Below, in pieces: positions 45,862-54,906 of a stretch of DNA of 64,000 bases. Position 1 is the first letter of the stretch. Each line of letters begins with the position of its first letter. The translations under genes and the position numbers were made by a program. Source of the stretch: Diploptera punctata (Eukaryota > Arthropoda > Insecta > Blattodea > Blaberidae). A model generated the notes under the pieces. It worked only from the letters and a program-made list of their open reading frames with translations, was not told where the DNA came from and did not search any database. Where the stretch lies: positions 124,001 through 188,000 of the forward strand of contig JASPKZ010007299.1 of the NCBI GenBank assembly GCA_030220185.1, in the 5' to 3' direction.

Positions 45862-46299
45862 TTAATTTTCCTCCATCAGGTCGCAGAATCCCCGTTTCTG
45901 TGATTTCCTCCGATGCAATGATCTTGGACATTCTCGGTGGATGCTCCAACAGTAGTCCGCCATCATATGTATATCCCACCGTCCACGATACCTTTCTTCC
46001 ATTGTACTTAATTCCTGGTGAAAACGCTCACCCTGTTCCTCACTTACATCTCCAAGATTGTCTGGAAATCGATCCAAATGACTGTGTAGGTAGTGTAATT
46101 TGATGCTCATGTTACAACCTAGTGCACAAAAAGCAGTGAGCATATTCTCCACTAGTTCATCACTATTAGGAGACTTATAGTTTCCAAGGAAATTCTTCAC
46201 TACCATACAGAACGAAGACCATGCGGCTGCTTCAGTATCATTCATTGAGTCTTGAAATTGATGGTCATTAATAAGTTGGCGGATTTGTGGTCCATCCAA
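45862..46299 (-). CDS. C-terminal part of the putative DDE transposase (after frameshift)
   Basis: 145 codons, homologous to 257-830. DGPQIRQLI follows directly on the end of 46311-47555 in the homologous protein, so the two frames are one gene of about 560 codons split by a single-base deletion. HSHLDRFPDNLGDVSEEQGERFHQEL contains the best candidate for the last catalytic acid (Glu in EEQGE). After GRWD the chain ends with HMMADYCWSIHREC and a basic tail (HRRKSQKRGF). The start methionine is not a real start. Apart from this one shift the gene is open, so the insertion is young. Confidence 0.8.
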   Translation of the reverse strand: MDGPQIRQLINDHQFQDSMNDTEAAAWSSFCMVVKNFLGNYKSPNSDELVENMLTAFCALGCNMSIKLHYLHSHLDRFPDNLGDVSEEQGERFHQELSTMEERYRGRWDIHMMADYCWSIHRECPRSLHRRKSQKRGFCDLMEEN

Positions 46300-46310
46300 T
46301 ATACCTGCTT

Positions 46311-47555
46311 TTATTTTTCCTTACTCAGTGCAGGAAATTTTGTACATATGTAGCCAAAACATGTTCCATCTCTATTCAACGCCTTGATGAACTGTTTCAT
46401 TAAACCAAGTTTAATATGCAGTGGTGGCAAGATGATGTTGTTTCTGTCAACCAAAGGTTCTGCAACGATGTTTTTTTCTCCAACGGTCATGCTTTCTCTA
46501 AGAGGCCAATGCCTTCTCACCCAATGTTGATCTTTGGCTCTAGAGTCCCATAAACATATAAAGCATGGGTATTTGGTGTACCCACCTTGTTGTCCTAGAA
46601 GAAAATTCACCATCTTGAGATCGACACACATTACCCATTGGTGATCACGGTAAGAGATCTTCTCTAGCACTGTAGCTATTGTATGTTGATTTTCACGCAT
46701 AGAAACTGAGTGACCAATTGGGATTGACCTGTATATGTTCCCATTATGCAAAAGAACACATTTTAGGCTGCGTTTGGAGCTATCTATAAATAACCGCCAT
46801 TCACTTGGTGTGTATTTTCTTACACCCAGCTTCATTAACAGTCCTTCAACATTCATACAAAAAACAAATTGATTTTCTACTGTGAAGAATGGCAGGAAGT
46901 CTGTTTCTCTTTTGCGATAGACTGTGACCTTTGTTCCCGGTAACAGACATTGTTTCTCTGCCAGCCTGGAAGCTAACAACTCAGATGACTTCTTTGGAAG
47001 ACTTAGATCCCTTATGAGGTCGTTCAGTTCCGCTTGACTAAAACCGGATGAAACTGATGAAGGTCCTGGGAAATCGCTGTCATTTCCCTCAGAATAGCTT
47101 TCAGTTGAATCATCCTCTTCTTCTGGTGACTCTGGAAGACTGGTAAAAATTGGAACAGGTATCTCCTCTGAATGTGGAACAGGGCGTCTTGCGGAGCGTA
47201 GATTGGGATATACCCATCTATTCCGGTTTTTGCTATTGATGCCCTTTACATTGACTGAACAAAAATAGCAGTCATCACTATGGTTAATTTGTTCTCGCCA
47301 GATCATTGGTTCCCCAAATTTCAAGCATTTCCGTTTCCCATTTGTCCATTGTCGTAGATGCTCTGTGCACGTTTTACATACAATGTGAGGTGCCCAAGGC
47401 TTATCTTGATCTCCCAGTTGTACTTTGAAATAGGCCAAATAAGCTCTTCTTACAAAGTCAGTTATAGGTTTTCTTTGTTGAGTGAATGTGTACTCCCCAC
47501 AGATGAAACAAAACACATCAGGATTATTCACACATTTTCTTCGTGTTGAAGCCAT
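46311..47555 (-). CDS. Cc8K15.2-like protein, putative DDE transposase (N-terminal and core part)
   Basis: 414 codons starting MASTRRKC. Cysteine pairs CFIC (16/19), CKTC (60/63) and CYFC (96/99) suggest a zinc-binding DNA-binding domain (inference). Residues 135-175 are acidic and Ser/Pro-rich, a likely linker. The core has LFIDSSKRSLKCVLL (Asp258), CVDLKMVNFLLG (Asp312), PCFICLWDSR (C331/C334) and PPLHIKLG (His380). Asp, then Asp, a C-x2-C and an LH block is the arrangement described for several eukaryotic DDE transposase superfamilies; assigning it here is my inference. The frame stops at SKEK because an A-run at about 46311-46316 is one base shorter than the paralogue implies; the match goes on at 45862-46299. 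I know the family only as an uncharacterised arthropod/bracovirus-related group. Its place between matched TIRs argues strongly for the element's own transposase. Confidence 0.85.
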   Translation of the reverse strand: MASTRRKCVNNPDVFCFICGEYTFTQQRKPITDFVRRAYLAYFKVQLGDQDKPWAPHIVCKTCTEHLRQWTNGKRKCLKFGEPMIWREQINHSDDCYFCSVNVKGINSKNRNRWVYPNLRSARRPVPHSEEIPVPIFTSLPESPEEEDDSTESYSEGNDSDFPGPSSVSSGFSQAELNDLIRDLSLPKKSSELLASRLAEKQCLLPGTKVTVYRKRETDFLPFFTVENQFVFCMNVEGLLMKLGVRKYTPSEWRLFIDSSKRSLKCVLLHNGNIYRSIPIGHSVSMRENQHTIATVLEKISYRDHQWVMCVDLKMVNFLLGQQGGYTKYPCFICLWDSRAKDQHWVRRHWPLRESMTVGEKNIVAEPLVDRNNIILPPLHIKLGLMKQFIKALNRDGTCFGYICTKFPALSKEK

Positions 47556-47834
47556 GTCAGTCTAGAAAAAGGATAAACAATTGTCAAATTAGTAAAATTA
47601 CATATGCAAACGGCAACAACAACATGAATATAACTTGGATTAAATCAATTAGTATTATGCAAACAATCGATTTACAATGGTGGTACATAAGAGCAGTATC
47701 ATCAATATCTTGCAAACTAGAGCTGCTGCAACAAAATGGATGACATTTTTGGAATCAGCAGTGCCGAAATACCCAGAATCAGGTGAAAAATTTCAGGCAC
47801 CAAGAAAAAAATATTTTTTTGTTCCCCAGTGTTA

Positions 47835-48496
47835 TATAATGGAAATGGACAGCTAATGACAAATGAGGGAAATTTTGAGGAATTGGCTGAATTCAAATAC
47901 CTAGGAACAATAATCACAAATAGGAATGAGATGCACAAAGAAATTAAACATAGGCTCAATTCTGGAAATGCATGCTATTATGCATTGCAGAGACTTTTGA
48001 TGTCCCAACTCCTTTCAAAAAACGTTAAGCTGAAAATATATAAAACTATTGTTCTACCAGTTATACTATATGGGTGCGAAACATGGACTCTTACTTTAAG
48101 GGAGGAAAGGAGATTACGAGTATTTGAGAATAAAGTTCTTAGGAAAATTTTGGACCAAAGAGAGATGAACAGACAGGTGAATGGAGAAGACTACATAACA
48201 ATGAACTACATGGTCTTTATAGGAAGCCAGATATAATAAGAACAGTTAAGTCCCGTAGACTGCGATGGGCAGGACATGTTGCGCGTATGGGGAATGAAAG
48301 ACGTGCATGGAAACTTCTTGTAGGAAAGCCAGAAGGAAAACGCCCAGTTGGTAGACCAAAAATGAGGTGGGAGAACAACATTAACTATGATTTGAGGGAA
48401 GTAGATTATACAGGGAATGATTGGAAAGCATTAGCTCAGGATAGGGATGTATGGAGAGCTTATGTCCGTGCGGCCATGAACCTACGGGTTCGATAG
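47835..48496 (+). pseudogene. RTE-like C-terminal domain of split copy
   Basis: Frame 47829-48236 resumes the LINE protein at YNGNGQLMTNEGNFEELAEFKYLGTIITNRNEMHKEIKHRL and runs through MSQLLSKNVKLKIYKTIVLPVILYGCETWTL. A 1-bp deletion near 48150 shifts to 48287-48496 (GNERRAWKLLVGKPEGKRPVGRPKMRWENNINYDL to MNLRVR). The stop is followed within 20 bp by the TAAG tail, so the 3' untranslated region is extremely short, as in other RTE elements. Confidence 0.9.
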
Positions 48497-48525
48497 TGCC
48501 AGTGAGTAAGTAAGTAAGTAAATCC

Positions 48526-49589
48526 TGATAACTTAAAATTATTCCTCATATGCTTGAGTAGGCCTATATATATTTATTCAAAATATAAATTGGAATGTTA
48601 CATGCACTAACTATGCATCTGCTTTCGCCGTTTTTATGTAAAATTATATTAACCTTCACATTTCAGTGTCTTGCTCTTTCACTCACATGACAACCTATAT
48701 AATTCAATCAAAATATACAATTCCTTAAGCCTTAAATTGGCGAAACACTAATGTAACAAGTCATTTATTTAAATATATCGAACCGCAAAGAAAAACAAAT
48801 TTATGTATAACTGTAAATTATATAATTGAACAAAAATATAAGTAATTTATACTCAATCGTATTTCTATTTTTGCATTAGAAATATCAAATAAATTAAACC
48901 AATGTATCTTACAGTGTAAACAACGTTAAGCGCGACTCTAGTGGGTGACGCGAGAAGAAAGACGGATTTGCGCTTGGGCAAGCCATTCTACTGACAAATT
49001 AACACAGCACTATCACAGCCTGTTGCTCTTCTGGGTCTAGACTTTAGACATATACTTCCCGCCGCTGTAGTCTGACCTATGAAATCTCAGCTAAATTCTG
49101 GGAATATCACCCACTTTCCTAAACCTTCCTAATTCCAATTTATACTTACCCATACAACATGATCTAGAGTGTAGGTCATCCGAGACGATAGAATAAAAAT
49201 AATTTTCTTTCTCCTACTTCCGTACAGTAAGTCCTTGCCAGGAAAATGGTTATCCCTTATTACCTGCACCACCTCGAAAGCAGTGAAAATAGAGCAAAAT
49301 ATGATCATTAATTATGTTTTTGGAGGATTTTTGTAAAACTACCTTATACATTTCTTAATAGCTGACTTTGTTTGTATTAAGATTTCTACAATTAATATGA
49401 TGCAAACATATTATTTTAGTATTATAATATGAAGGGCTGTCGGACACCATATATTTTTAAGGACGTAGTTTATCACTAATAGGAAGGATAACATTTATTT
49501 TTTATTCAGTAGAAAGAAATATGTTTAAAAAAGAGAAACAAATACAATTAATTCACAGTTATAACCCATAAAAGTAAATATAAATATTT
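48526..49589. other. No feature seen
   Basis: A+T-rich spacer with no supported coding region or repeat partner. Confidence 0.35.
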
Positions 49590-50118
49590 TTTTGAATATT
49601 TATGTATAAAAATGAGCTAGTCTGTCTACTTGTTTGTCTGCCCTTTATGGACACAGAAACTACTGACCGATTTAAATTGGGTTTTTACCATTATTTAGAG
49701 AATTGTTCAGGAGCAATTAACGTATATAACATATTGCGGTACGTACTATAGGACCGAAGGTTTAAAGAAAAGGACATCGGTGTACTAAAAAAAGTCGCTT
49801 TTTGGACGCTTAAATGGCTTACTCTGCATAAACCATAACAAATACACCAAATTAATGAATACGGAATTGAATATCTCAAAATATTCTACAAAACGTTCGC
49901 GACAGCACATGCCTATATTTTACGGATAACTCACAATGATCAATTTTGTCTTTCAGCTCATTTATGCCAAAAAAATAGGGATAAGTAGATTTCCGGGCAA
50001 AGCCAGGTAATCAGGACGAGGCATCTAAAAATAATTACGATATAAATTTATACTTATTTTTCTTTTTACTTATTCGATTGATATAGGTGTAGCAGTGCAA
50101 TCCGGGTATTAGCTAGTG
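49590..50118 (+). mobile_element. Helitron-like non-coding element (candidate)
   Basis: Begins with TATAAAAATGAGCTAGTCTG and has ACTGACCGATTTAAATTGGG and CGGATAACTCACAATGATC blocks; it ends CAATCCGGGTATTAGCTAGT. Both ends resemble widespread non-autonomous Helitron-like repeats of insects that stop in CTAGT. An inverted relative lies at 61500-61960. Confidence 0.5.
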
Positions 50119-50699
50119 TTCAATAAATAATACAACATAATTATATTTTTATAATTTATGAAGACTGGCATTTTTTGTAACAAAGAGTAGTAAATTGTCC
50201 TTCAGTACTGGTTAGTGGACTGAGCGAAGGGGAAAATTATATTATCTGGTTTGAAACATGGTATAAATGAATAGATTATGTATGATTCAAAAGTAAATAA
50301 CTTTTTACTGACATTATACAAGTGATATTTCTATAACTAGAAGTGTGTAATTTATAGCAGAAGTTATACGCCGCAGTTAAAGGATAAACATTATTTAATT
50401 GTACGTACTTACCATTTAACAACTGAAGGGGTTCGTGGTGCCTTGAAACTCTATCAGCAGAATTTAATATAAATCTCGCCCTGAAACAATAAAAAAGTAC
50501 TTAGATATAATTGAATCATTCTCTTTGATGCGACGTCTGACGTCACACTAAGATTAAATTTAAAGCATGTAAGTTTCGAGATCTGTTTTACATACTATAC
50601 TTTCATGACGATCTTTTCTAACAATGGAACTGTCAACAATTGCATGCTGAAATCTACCTTGATTTTTTTCGACAGAAGTGTTGTGATTTACATAGGTTT
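50119..50699. other. No feature seen
   Basis: A+T-rich spacer. Confidence 0.3.
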
Positions 50700-50710
50700 A
50701 TTTATAAACA

Positions 50711-51053
50711 GGCCACCGCTGTGGTCTCGAGGTAGCGTGCTGCCTTGTCACGCAGCGGGCCCGGGTTCGATCCCCGCTCGGGACAGTTTTTCTGGGTGAG
50801 GTTTTTATCGGGGTTTTTCCTCACTTGTAAGACAAATGTCAGGAAAACTTTAAGGCCCAAACGGTCCCTGAAATCATATGGCCATCGCAATCATCATCAT
50901 TCATATTCATCTTATCATCATCATCCTTCATCGGTGTGGAAAGCAACGGGAAGCTACCACACCTATAATTTCCTAGTAAAGCTGCAAAGCATAGCATGAA
51001 AATGCTATGATTGCAGTGAAAGACCTGCTCTCGGGCAGAATTACTATGGATGG
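50711..51053 (+). mobile_element. SINE-A copy with 11-bp target duplication
   Basis: Well-preserved copy (GGTTCGATCCCC box B). ATTTATAAACA flanks it at 50700-50710 and 51054-51064. Confidence 0.9.
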
Positions 51054-51229
51054 ATTTATAAACATGTTTTCAATATAATAAAACATCTTCCTATGCCCAA
51101 ATTTCTTTTTTTTTATTTTCATCTTCTTTATCTTCCCATTCCAATTCTTCCAGACCCAGCCCCCGAACACCTCATTTTTTTCCGCCTTCGATAATTTGGG
51201 CCTTTAGCAATAAGTTGTTTTAATGATGA

Positions 51230-51811
51230 ATAAAGGGCTGGCTAATGCATGAACCCCCAACCTGGAGGACCAAGTAATTTTTATTCGAGGTGTGCTTCCT
51301 CTAGCCTTTAACGAACCAACATCAATCTACAAGGCAGTAGATGTATACACTACAGCCACTGTATCTCCGGCTCTGACGTTTAGGTTGTACGAGGGGTAAA
51401 GGGAGAAACTCGCCCTCTACTACCAATATGGAAATGGTTGAAGTAGGTGTGCACGTCAGCCACAACCAATCACTATTCTTGGCGCTGCTATAACGCGCTA
51501 GTAAGATTTGAAATTGCTGAGATGTTGTCAGCTGTATATCTGCTAACAGCATACATAAAGCGGCCCCTCCCACTGAATATCCATATCGGCAACACCGCCG
51601 TGAAAACTTCAGGGCCGGAGAATCAATGGCTGGGGTATGGTTGCCTCTTCCGCCTGGTGCATCATACCGAAGGACTCCTTCTCCGCTGTATCTTCACCGT
51701 AACCCTGGCAAGGGGCCCTCACAAGGTACTATCAGTCAGGCGAGCTGAACCAAGGTGTTTTACGAGGTGTAACTCTTACCTCTCACCCATTTTTAACCTG
51801 GCTTGGGACAG
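51230..51811 (+). repeat. Unclassified G+C-richer repeat, related to 6650-7130
   Basis: GAACCCCCAACCTGGAGGAC at the left recalls the complement of 6950-6995. The rest, which includes a 134-codon plus frame (51447-51851), shows no domain. I suspect LINE 5' untranslated sequence but cannot show it. Confidence 0.35.
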
Positions 51812-52180
51812 GCTATGTACAAAGGTCGTGTCCAAAAAAATATCTGCTTAAATTAACTGCAAGATAATAAAATCAAGCGCCAATTCCTCATTTACACTAT
51901 AGGCAAGTAATACAACTCCTGTATCGGCAGACTGGAAACCCTCGCAACCCACAGTCCGCGCCGCGTCCCGCCTCACTCCACTCAACGATGTGCTTAATTC
52001 AAGCAGGGATGACCATCTGGTCCGTACAGTGGGCTGCCAATGCTGGATTCTGACTTCGATTTCTGCGCCTTGCACTTTAGATGGGTAGATATATATTACT
52101 CGGCCTTGGTACATCACGTCTGGGAGAAATTTCAAGGCAGGATTCAGCATTCAATGGTTGACAGTTCCTTTGTAAGTAGA
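51812..52180. repeat. Copy of the 35069-35494 inverted-repeat element
   Basis: Shares CGCGTCCCGCCTCA, CAGTGGGCTGCCAATGC-type, GATTCTGACTTCGATTTCTG and the GGGAGAAATTTCAAGGCAGG end with the 35-kb copy. Confidence 0.6.
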
Positions 52181-52316
52181 AAATAAAATTATTTGTCAAA
52201 TTTGGCCTAGATCTTGAATATGTCTTTATTATTTCAATTTTAAATATGTACCTTATGAAACAGTAGTCCTCAACTACACTAATTTCTGTTACAAATGTCA
52301 CTCTATTAAAATTCTA

Positions 52317-52345
52317 GATCTTTCAAAGACATGCTTCGTCCTCAG
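52317..52345 (-). ncRNA. Candidate hammerhead ribozyme core of Penelope-like element
   Basis: Minus strand: CTGAGGA (fits CUGANGA exactly), C, GAAG, CATGT, CTTT, GAAA, GATC. Stem II is 4 bp with one G-T pair. Placed just after the GIY-YIG coding end, where Penelope-like elements are known to carry hammerhead motifs. Stem I and III pairing was not established. Confidence 0.45.
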
Positions 52346-52729
52346 TAATTCTTATGGTACTGAAATGATTTGTATATTTCATACAGAGGGCTTTGGTTGT
52401 TGGATGTGTACTCATTTAGCATATTTTTAATTTCTGCTTCCTTGATAATTTCAATCTCTTCCAGAATACTGATTTTTTTGTCTATTGTTTTCTTTGTGGA
52501 TTATTGACATTGTTTTATTAATGTTGTTAAATCGATGGCTGGTTTCTGAAATGTGTTCAACGAAACTTGATTTTCCTTCTCTTTTAATAAAGTGTGATAA
52601 ATGTTCATTAAATCTTATTTTAAAATGTCTTTATGTTCTACCTGTATAAAATGTTTCACAGTCGTTACATTTGAGTTTATGTACACCTTTATTTTCATAT
52701 TTATTATTTTCTTCTATTTTATTAGGTAT

Positions 52730-52804
52730 CATCATCGTCAATATCCAGGGATTAAGCCTGTTGGCTCGTTCCGTTTCATTAAAGCTAAAATTGTTAAAAT
52801 TGTT
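52730..52804 (-). mobile_element. 75-bp LINE tail insertion with 10-bp target duplication
   Basis: TATTAGGTAT occurs at 52720-52729 and 52805-52814. The insert, read on the minus strand, ends GGAACGAGCCAACAGGCTTA and GATGATG, like the 3' end of the LINE at 28289-28810. A very short, extremely 5'-truncated retrotransposition event. Confidence 0.75.
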
Positions 52805-52849
52805 TATTAGGTATTAGGTTATTTAATATTTTATTTTAGGAAGTGATAT

Positions 52850-53296
52850 ACTTACTTACTTACTTACTTACTCACTGGCACTATCGAACCCGTAGGTTCA
52901 TGGCCGCGCGGACATAAGCTCTCCATACATCCCTATCCTGAGCTAATGCTTTCCAATCATTCCCTGTATAATCTACTTCCCTTAAATCATAGTTAATGTT
53001 GTTCTCCCACCTCATTCTTGGTCTACCAACTGGGCGTTTTCCCTCTGGCTTTCCTACAAGAAGCTTCCATGCACGTCTTTCATTCCCCATACGTACAACA
53101 TGTCCTGCCCATCGCAGTCTACGAGACTTAACTGTTTTTATTATATCTGGCTTCCTATAAAGACCATGTAGTTCATTGTTATGTAGTCTTCTCCATTCAC
53201 CTGTCTGTTCATCTCTCTTTGGTCCAAAAATTTTCCTAAGAACTTTATTCTCAAATACTCGTAATCTCCTTTCCTCCCTTAAAGTAAGAGTCCATG
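52850..53296 (-). mobile_element. 5'-truncated RTE-like copy with 15-bp target duplication
   Basis: TTTAGGAAGTGATAT flanks it at 52835-52849 and 53297-53311. It starts with the (CTTA)n tail and contains only the C-terminal coding part; frame 52881-53090 is intact from MGNERRAWKL to MNLRVR. Close to the copies at 7.6 and 48.1 kb, so recent. Confidence 0.95.
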
Positions 53297-53325
53297 TTTA
53301 GGAAGTGATATTTTGAGGATATTTT

Positions 53326-53562
53326 AATTAAATTATTTTTAGTCTGTTCATCTTACCTCAATATTAATGTTGATTTTTCTTGTTTGGAGGTTCTTTGGAC
53401 AACCACAGGATGGAGCTGACATCTACATCCAGGGTGTACAACATAAATCTAACCAGTCTGGACAAGATGCTGACGATGATTATGATATAATCGAAACATG
53501 TTCAAAAACTAGTCAACATTAATATCGAGGTAAGATGAGCAGACTAAAATAATTTAATTATG
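53326..53562 (+). repeat. Inverted-repeat element enclosing a hammerhead-like motif
   Basis: Arms of ~48 bp (53326-53373 and 53513-53562) are inverted copies around TCATCTTACCTC and ATTAATGTTGA. Between them 53470-53496 reads CTGACGA, T, GATTAT, GAT, ATAATC, GAAA: an exact CUGANGA, a perfect 6-bp stem II and GAAA. It adjoins the 5' side of the Penelope-like fragment but in opposite orientation. Confidence 0.6.
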
Positions 53563-53879
53563 TTATTTAATTTATTTCTAGTTTTAAAGAATCTATTGTT
53601 ATTAAAAGTGTAGTGTCTTTATTATAAAAAACAATTTATATTTATCATCTATCTACAAATAAAAAAACACACATTTTTCCCAGTAGGTTTAATATTATAT
53701 ATATTTTTTTTTTTGGAAATACTCCCGTGTACTTTAGGGTGGTAGGCCAGCAGCAAGAAACTTAATATTTAAAACAGAGACAGAGAAATATTACTTATTT
53801 CGCATATATGGCCATAAGATTATCTGTAGCACTATTCTTACCATTTTTAACATAAAAATACACATTTAAAGTAATTGTT

Positions 53880-54252
53880 TTCAATGCCACCAATTTGTTA
53901 TTTCGAAATGTCTGATGCTATCTCCTGGAATTGGCGTAATTGTAACCATTTCTGAGATTGAGGCGCCAGAAAAGCAGGGTTAAGCTGCTCCAATGATATG
54001 ATGGGAGATGATGATGGTAAAGATACGCCAGGAGAGTCCTTAATCCTAAACTTAATCTAATGAGGTGAATGTGATAATGATGGTAATGATAGCCAGATGA
54101 TATTCGTTGGGCCTTAAAGTTTCCTGATATTTGTCTCACAGATGAGTAAAAACCACGAAAGAAAACCTCACTCTGGAAACTGTTCCCGACCGGGGATCGA
54201 GCCGGGCCCTGCGTTATAAAGCATGACGCTATGTCGAGACCACAGCAGTTGA
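53880..54252 (-). mobile_element. Composite SINE (A head, B tail)
   Basis: Head at the right (GTGGTCTCGACATAGCG on the minus strand), then the A body, then B tail blocks to CACCAATTTGTTATTTCGA at the left. Confidence 0.75.
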
Positions 54253-54255
54253 CTA

Positions 54256-54738
54256 AGTAACTAACTAACTCACTGACACTATCGAACACGTAGGTTCATG
54301 GCCGCGGGGACATAAGCTCTCCATACATCCCTATCCTGAGCTAATGTTTTCCAGTCATTCCCTGTATAATCTACTTCCCACAAATCGTAGTTAATGTTAT
54401 TCTCCCACCTCATTCTTGGTCTACCAACTAGGCGTTTTCCCTCTGGTTTTCCTACAACAAGCTTCCATGCACGTATTTAATTCCCCATTAGTGTGTCCTG
54501 CTCATTGCTTCCTATAAAGACCATGTAGTTCACTGTTAAGTAGTCTTCTCCATTCACCTGTCTGATCATCTCTATTTGGTCCAACAATTTTCCTAAGAAC
54601 TTTATACTCAAATACTCGTAAACTACCTTCCTCTCTTAAAGTAAGAGTCCATTTTTAACATCCATATAATATAACTGGTAGAATAATAGTTTTACATATT
54701 TTCAGTTTAAAGATTTTTGAAAGGAGTTGGGACGTCAT
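54256..54738 (-). pseudogene. Degenerate RTE-like 3' fragment
   Basis: Minus copy with tail GACTAAGTAACTAACTAACT, CCATGAACCTACGTG-type end and the GAGTCCATTTTTAACATCC block; several small deletions remove the reading frame. Confidence 0.85.
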
Positions 54739-54906
54739 CACTGGTGCACTTACATATGATTTTATGGATATTTCAATATATTTATTTTCTGTCATTGTAA
54801 TGAATGACACTTCTTAAAAGAATGTGGCCTATCATGTTACTGCCCTAAGCCCTTCATATACATATTACGAAGGGTTTCGCTTAAATATAAGCTAATTACA
54901 AATCGT

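Larger units (their letters stand above)
45582..47831 (-). mobile_element. DNA transposon, TTA target duplication, encoding Cc8K15.2-like protein
   Basis: Ends CACTGGGGAACA (45582-45593) and TGTTCCCCAGTG (47820-47831) are perfect 12-bp inverted repeats. Past them the ends remain inverted copies for about 120 bp, with shared blocks TTGGTGCCT, TTTTCACCT, CTGGGTAT/ATGGGTAT, CTGATTCCAAA and CAGCTCTAGTTT. TTA is duplicated at 45579-45581 and 47832-47834, and the empty site in sister LINE copies has a single TTA. The one gene runs on the minus strand (47555 to 45862) with ~275 bp on each side. 5'-CACTG ends with a 3-bp duplication are CACTA-like, while TTA is usual for PIF/Harbinger; neither is a firm assignment. 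Confidence 0.95.
44062..48525 (+). mobile_element. RTE-like LINE copy split by a DNA transposon
   Basis: Two halves, 44062-45581 and 47835-48525, form one 5'-truncated copy of the RTE-like family, ending GATAGTGCCAGTGAG(TAAG)n. The 2,250-bp DNA transposon sits between them within the codon block KYMVTRRN...YNGNGQL; the copies at 3.9 kb and 59.2 kb have this block uninterrupted. Three small indels break the coding frame outside the insertion. Confidence 0.95.
52310..53330 (-). pseudogene. Penelope-like element fragment, twice interrupted
   Basis: Minus-strand translation gives NKIEENNKYENKGVHKLKCNDCETFYTGRT, then FKIRFNEHLSHFIKREGKSSFVEHI, a GIY-YIG domain in which GVH and YTG replace GVY and YIG. 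Stops and shifts follow. The upstream residues (NKILNNLIP) continue across a 75-bp insertion (52730-52804) and an RTE insertion (52850-53296). A hammerhead-like motif follows the coding end. The reverse transcriptase core is absent. Confidence 0.75.

Noticed and set aside
51447..51851. 134-codon plus frame as a host gene
   Set aside because: Lies in repeat-like sequence related to 6.7-7.1 kb; no recognisable family.
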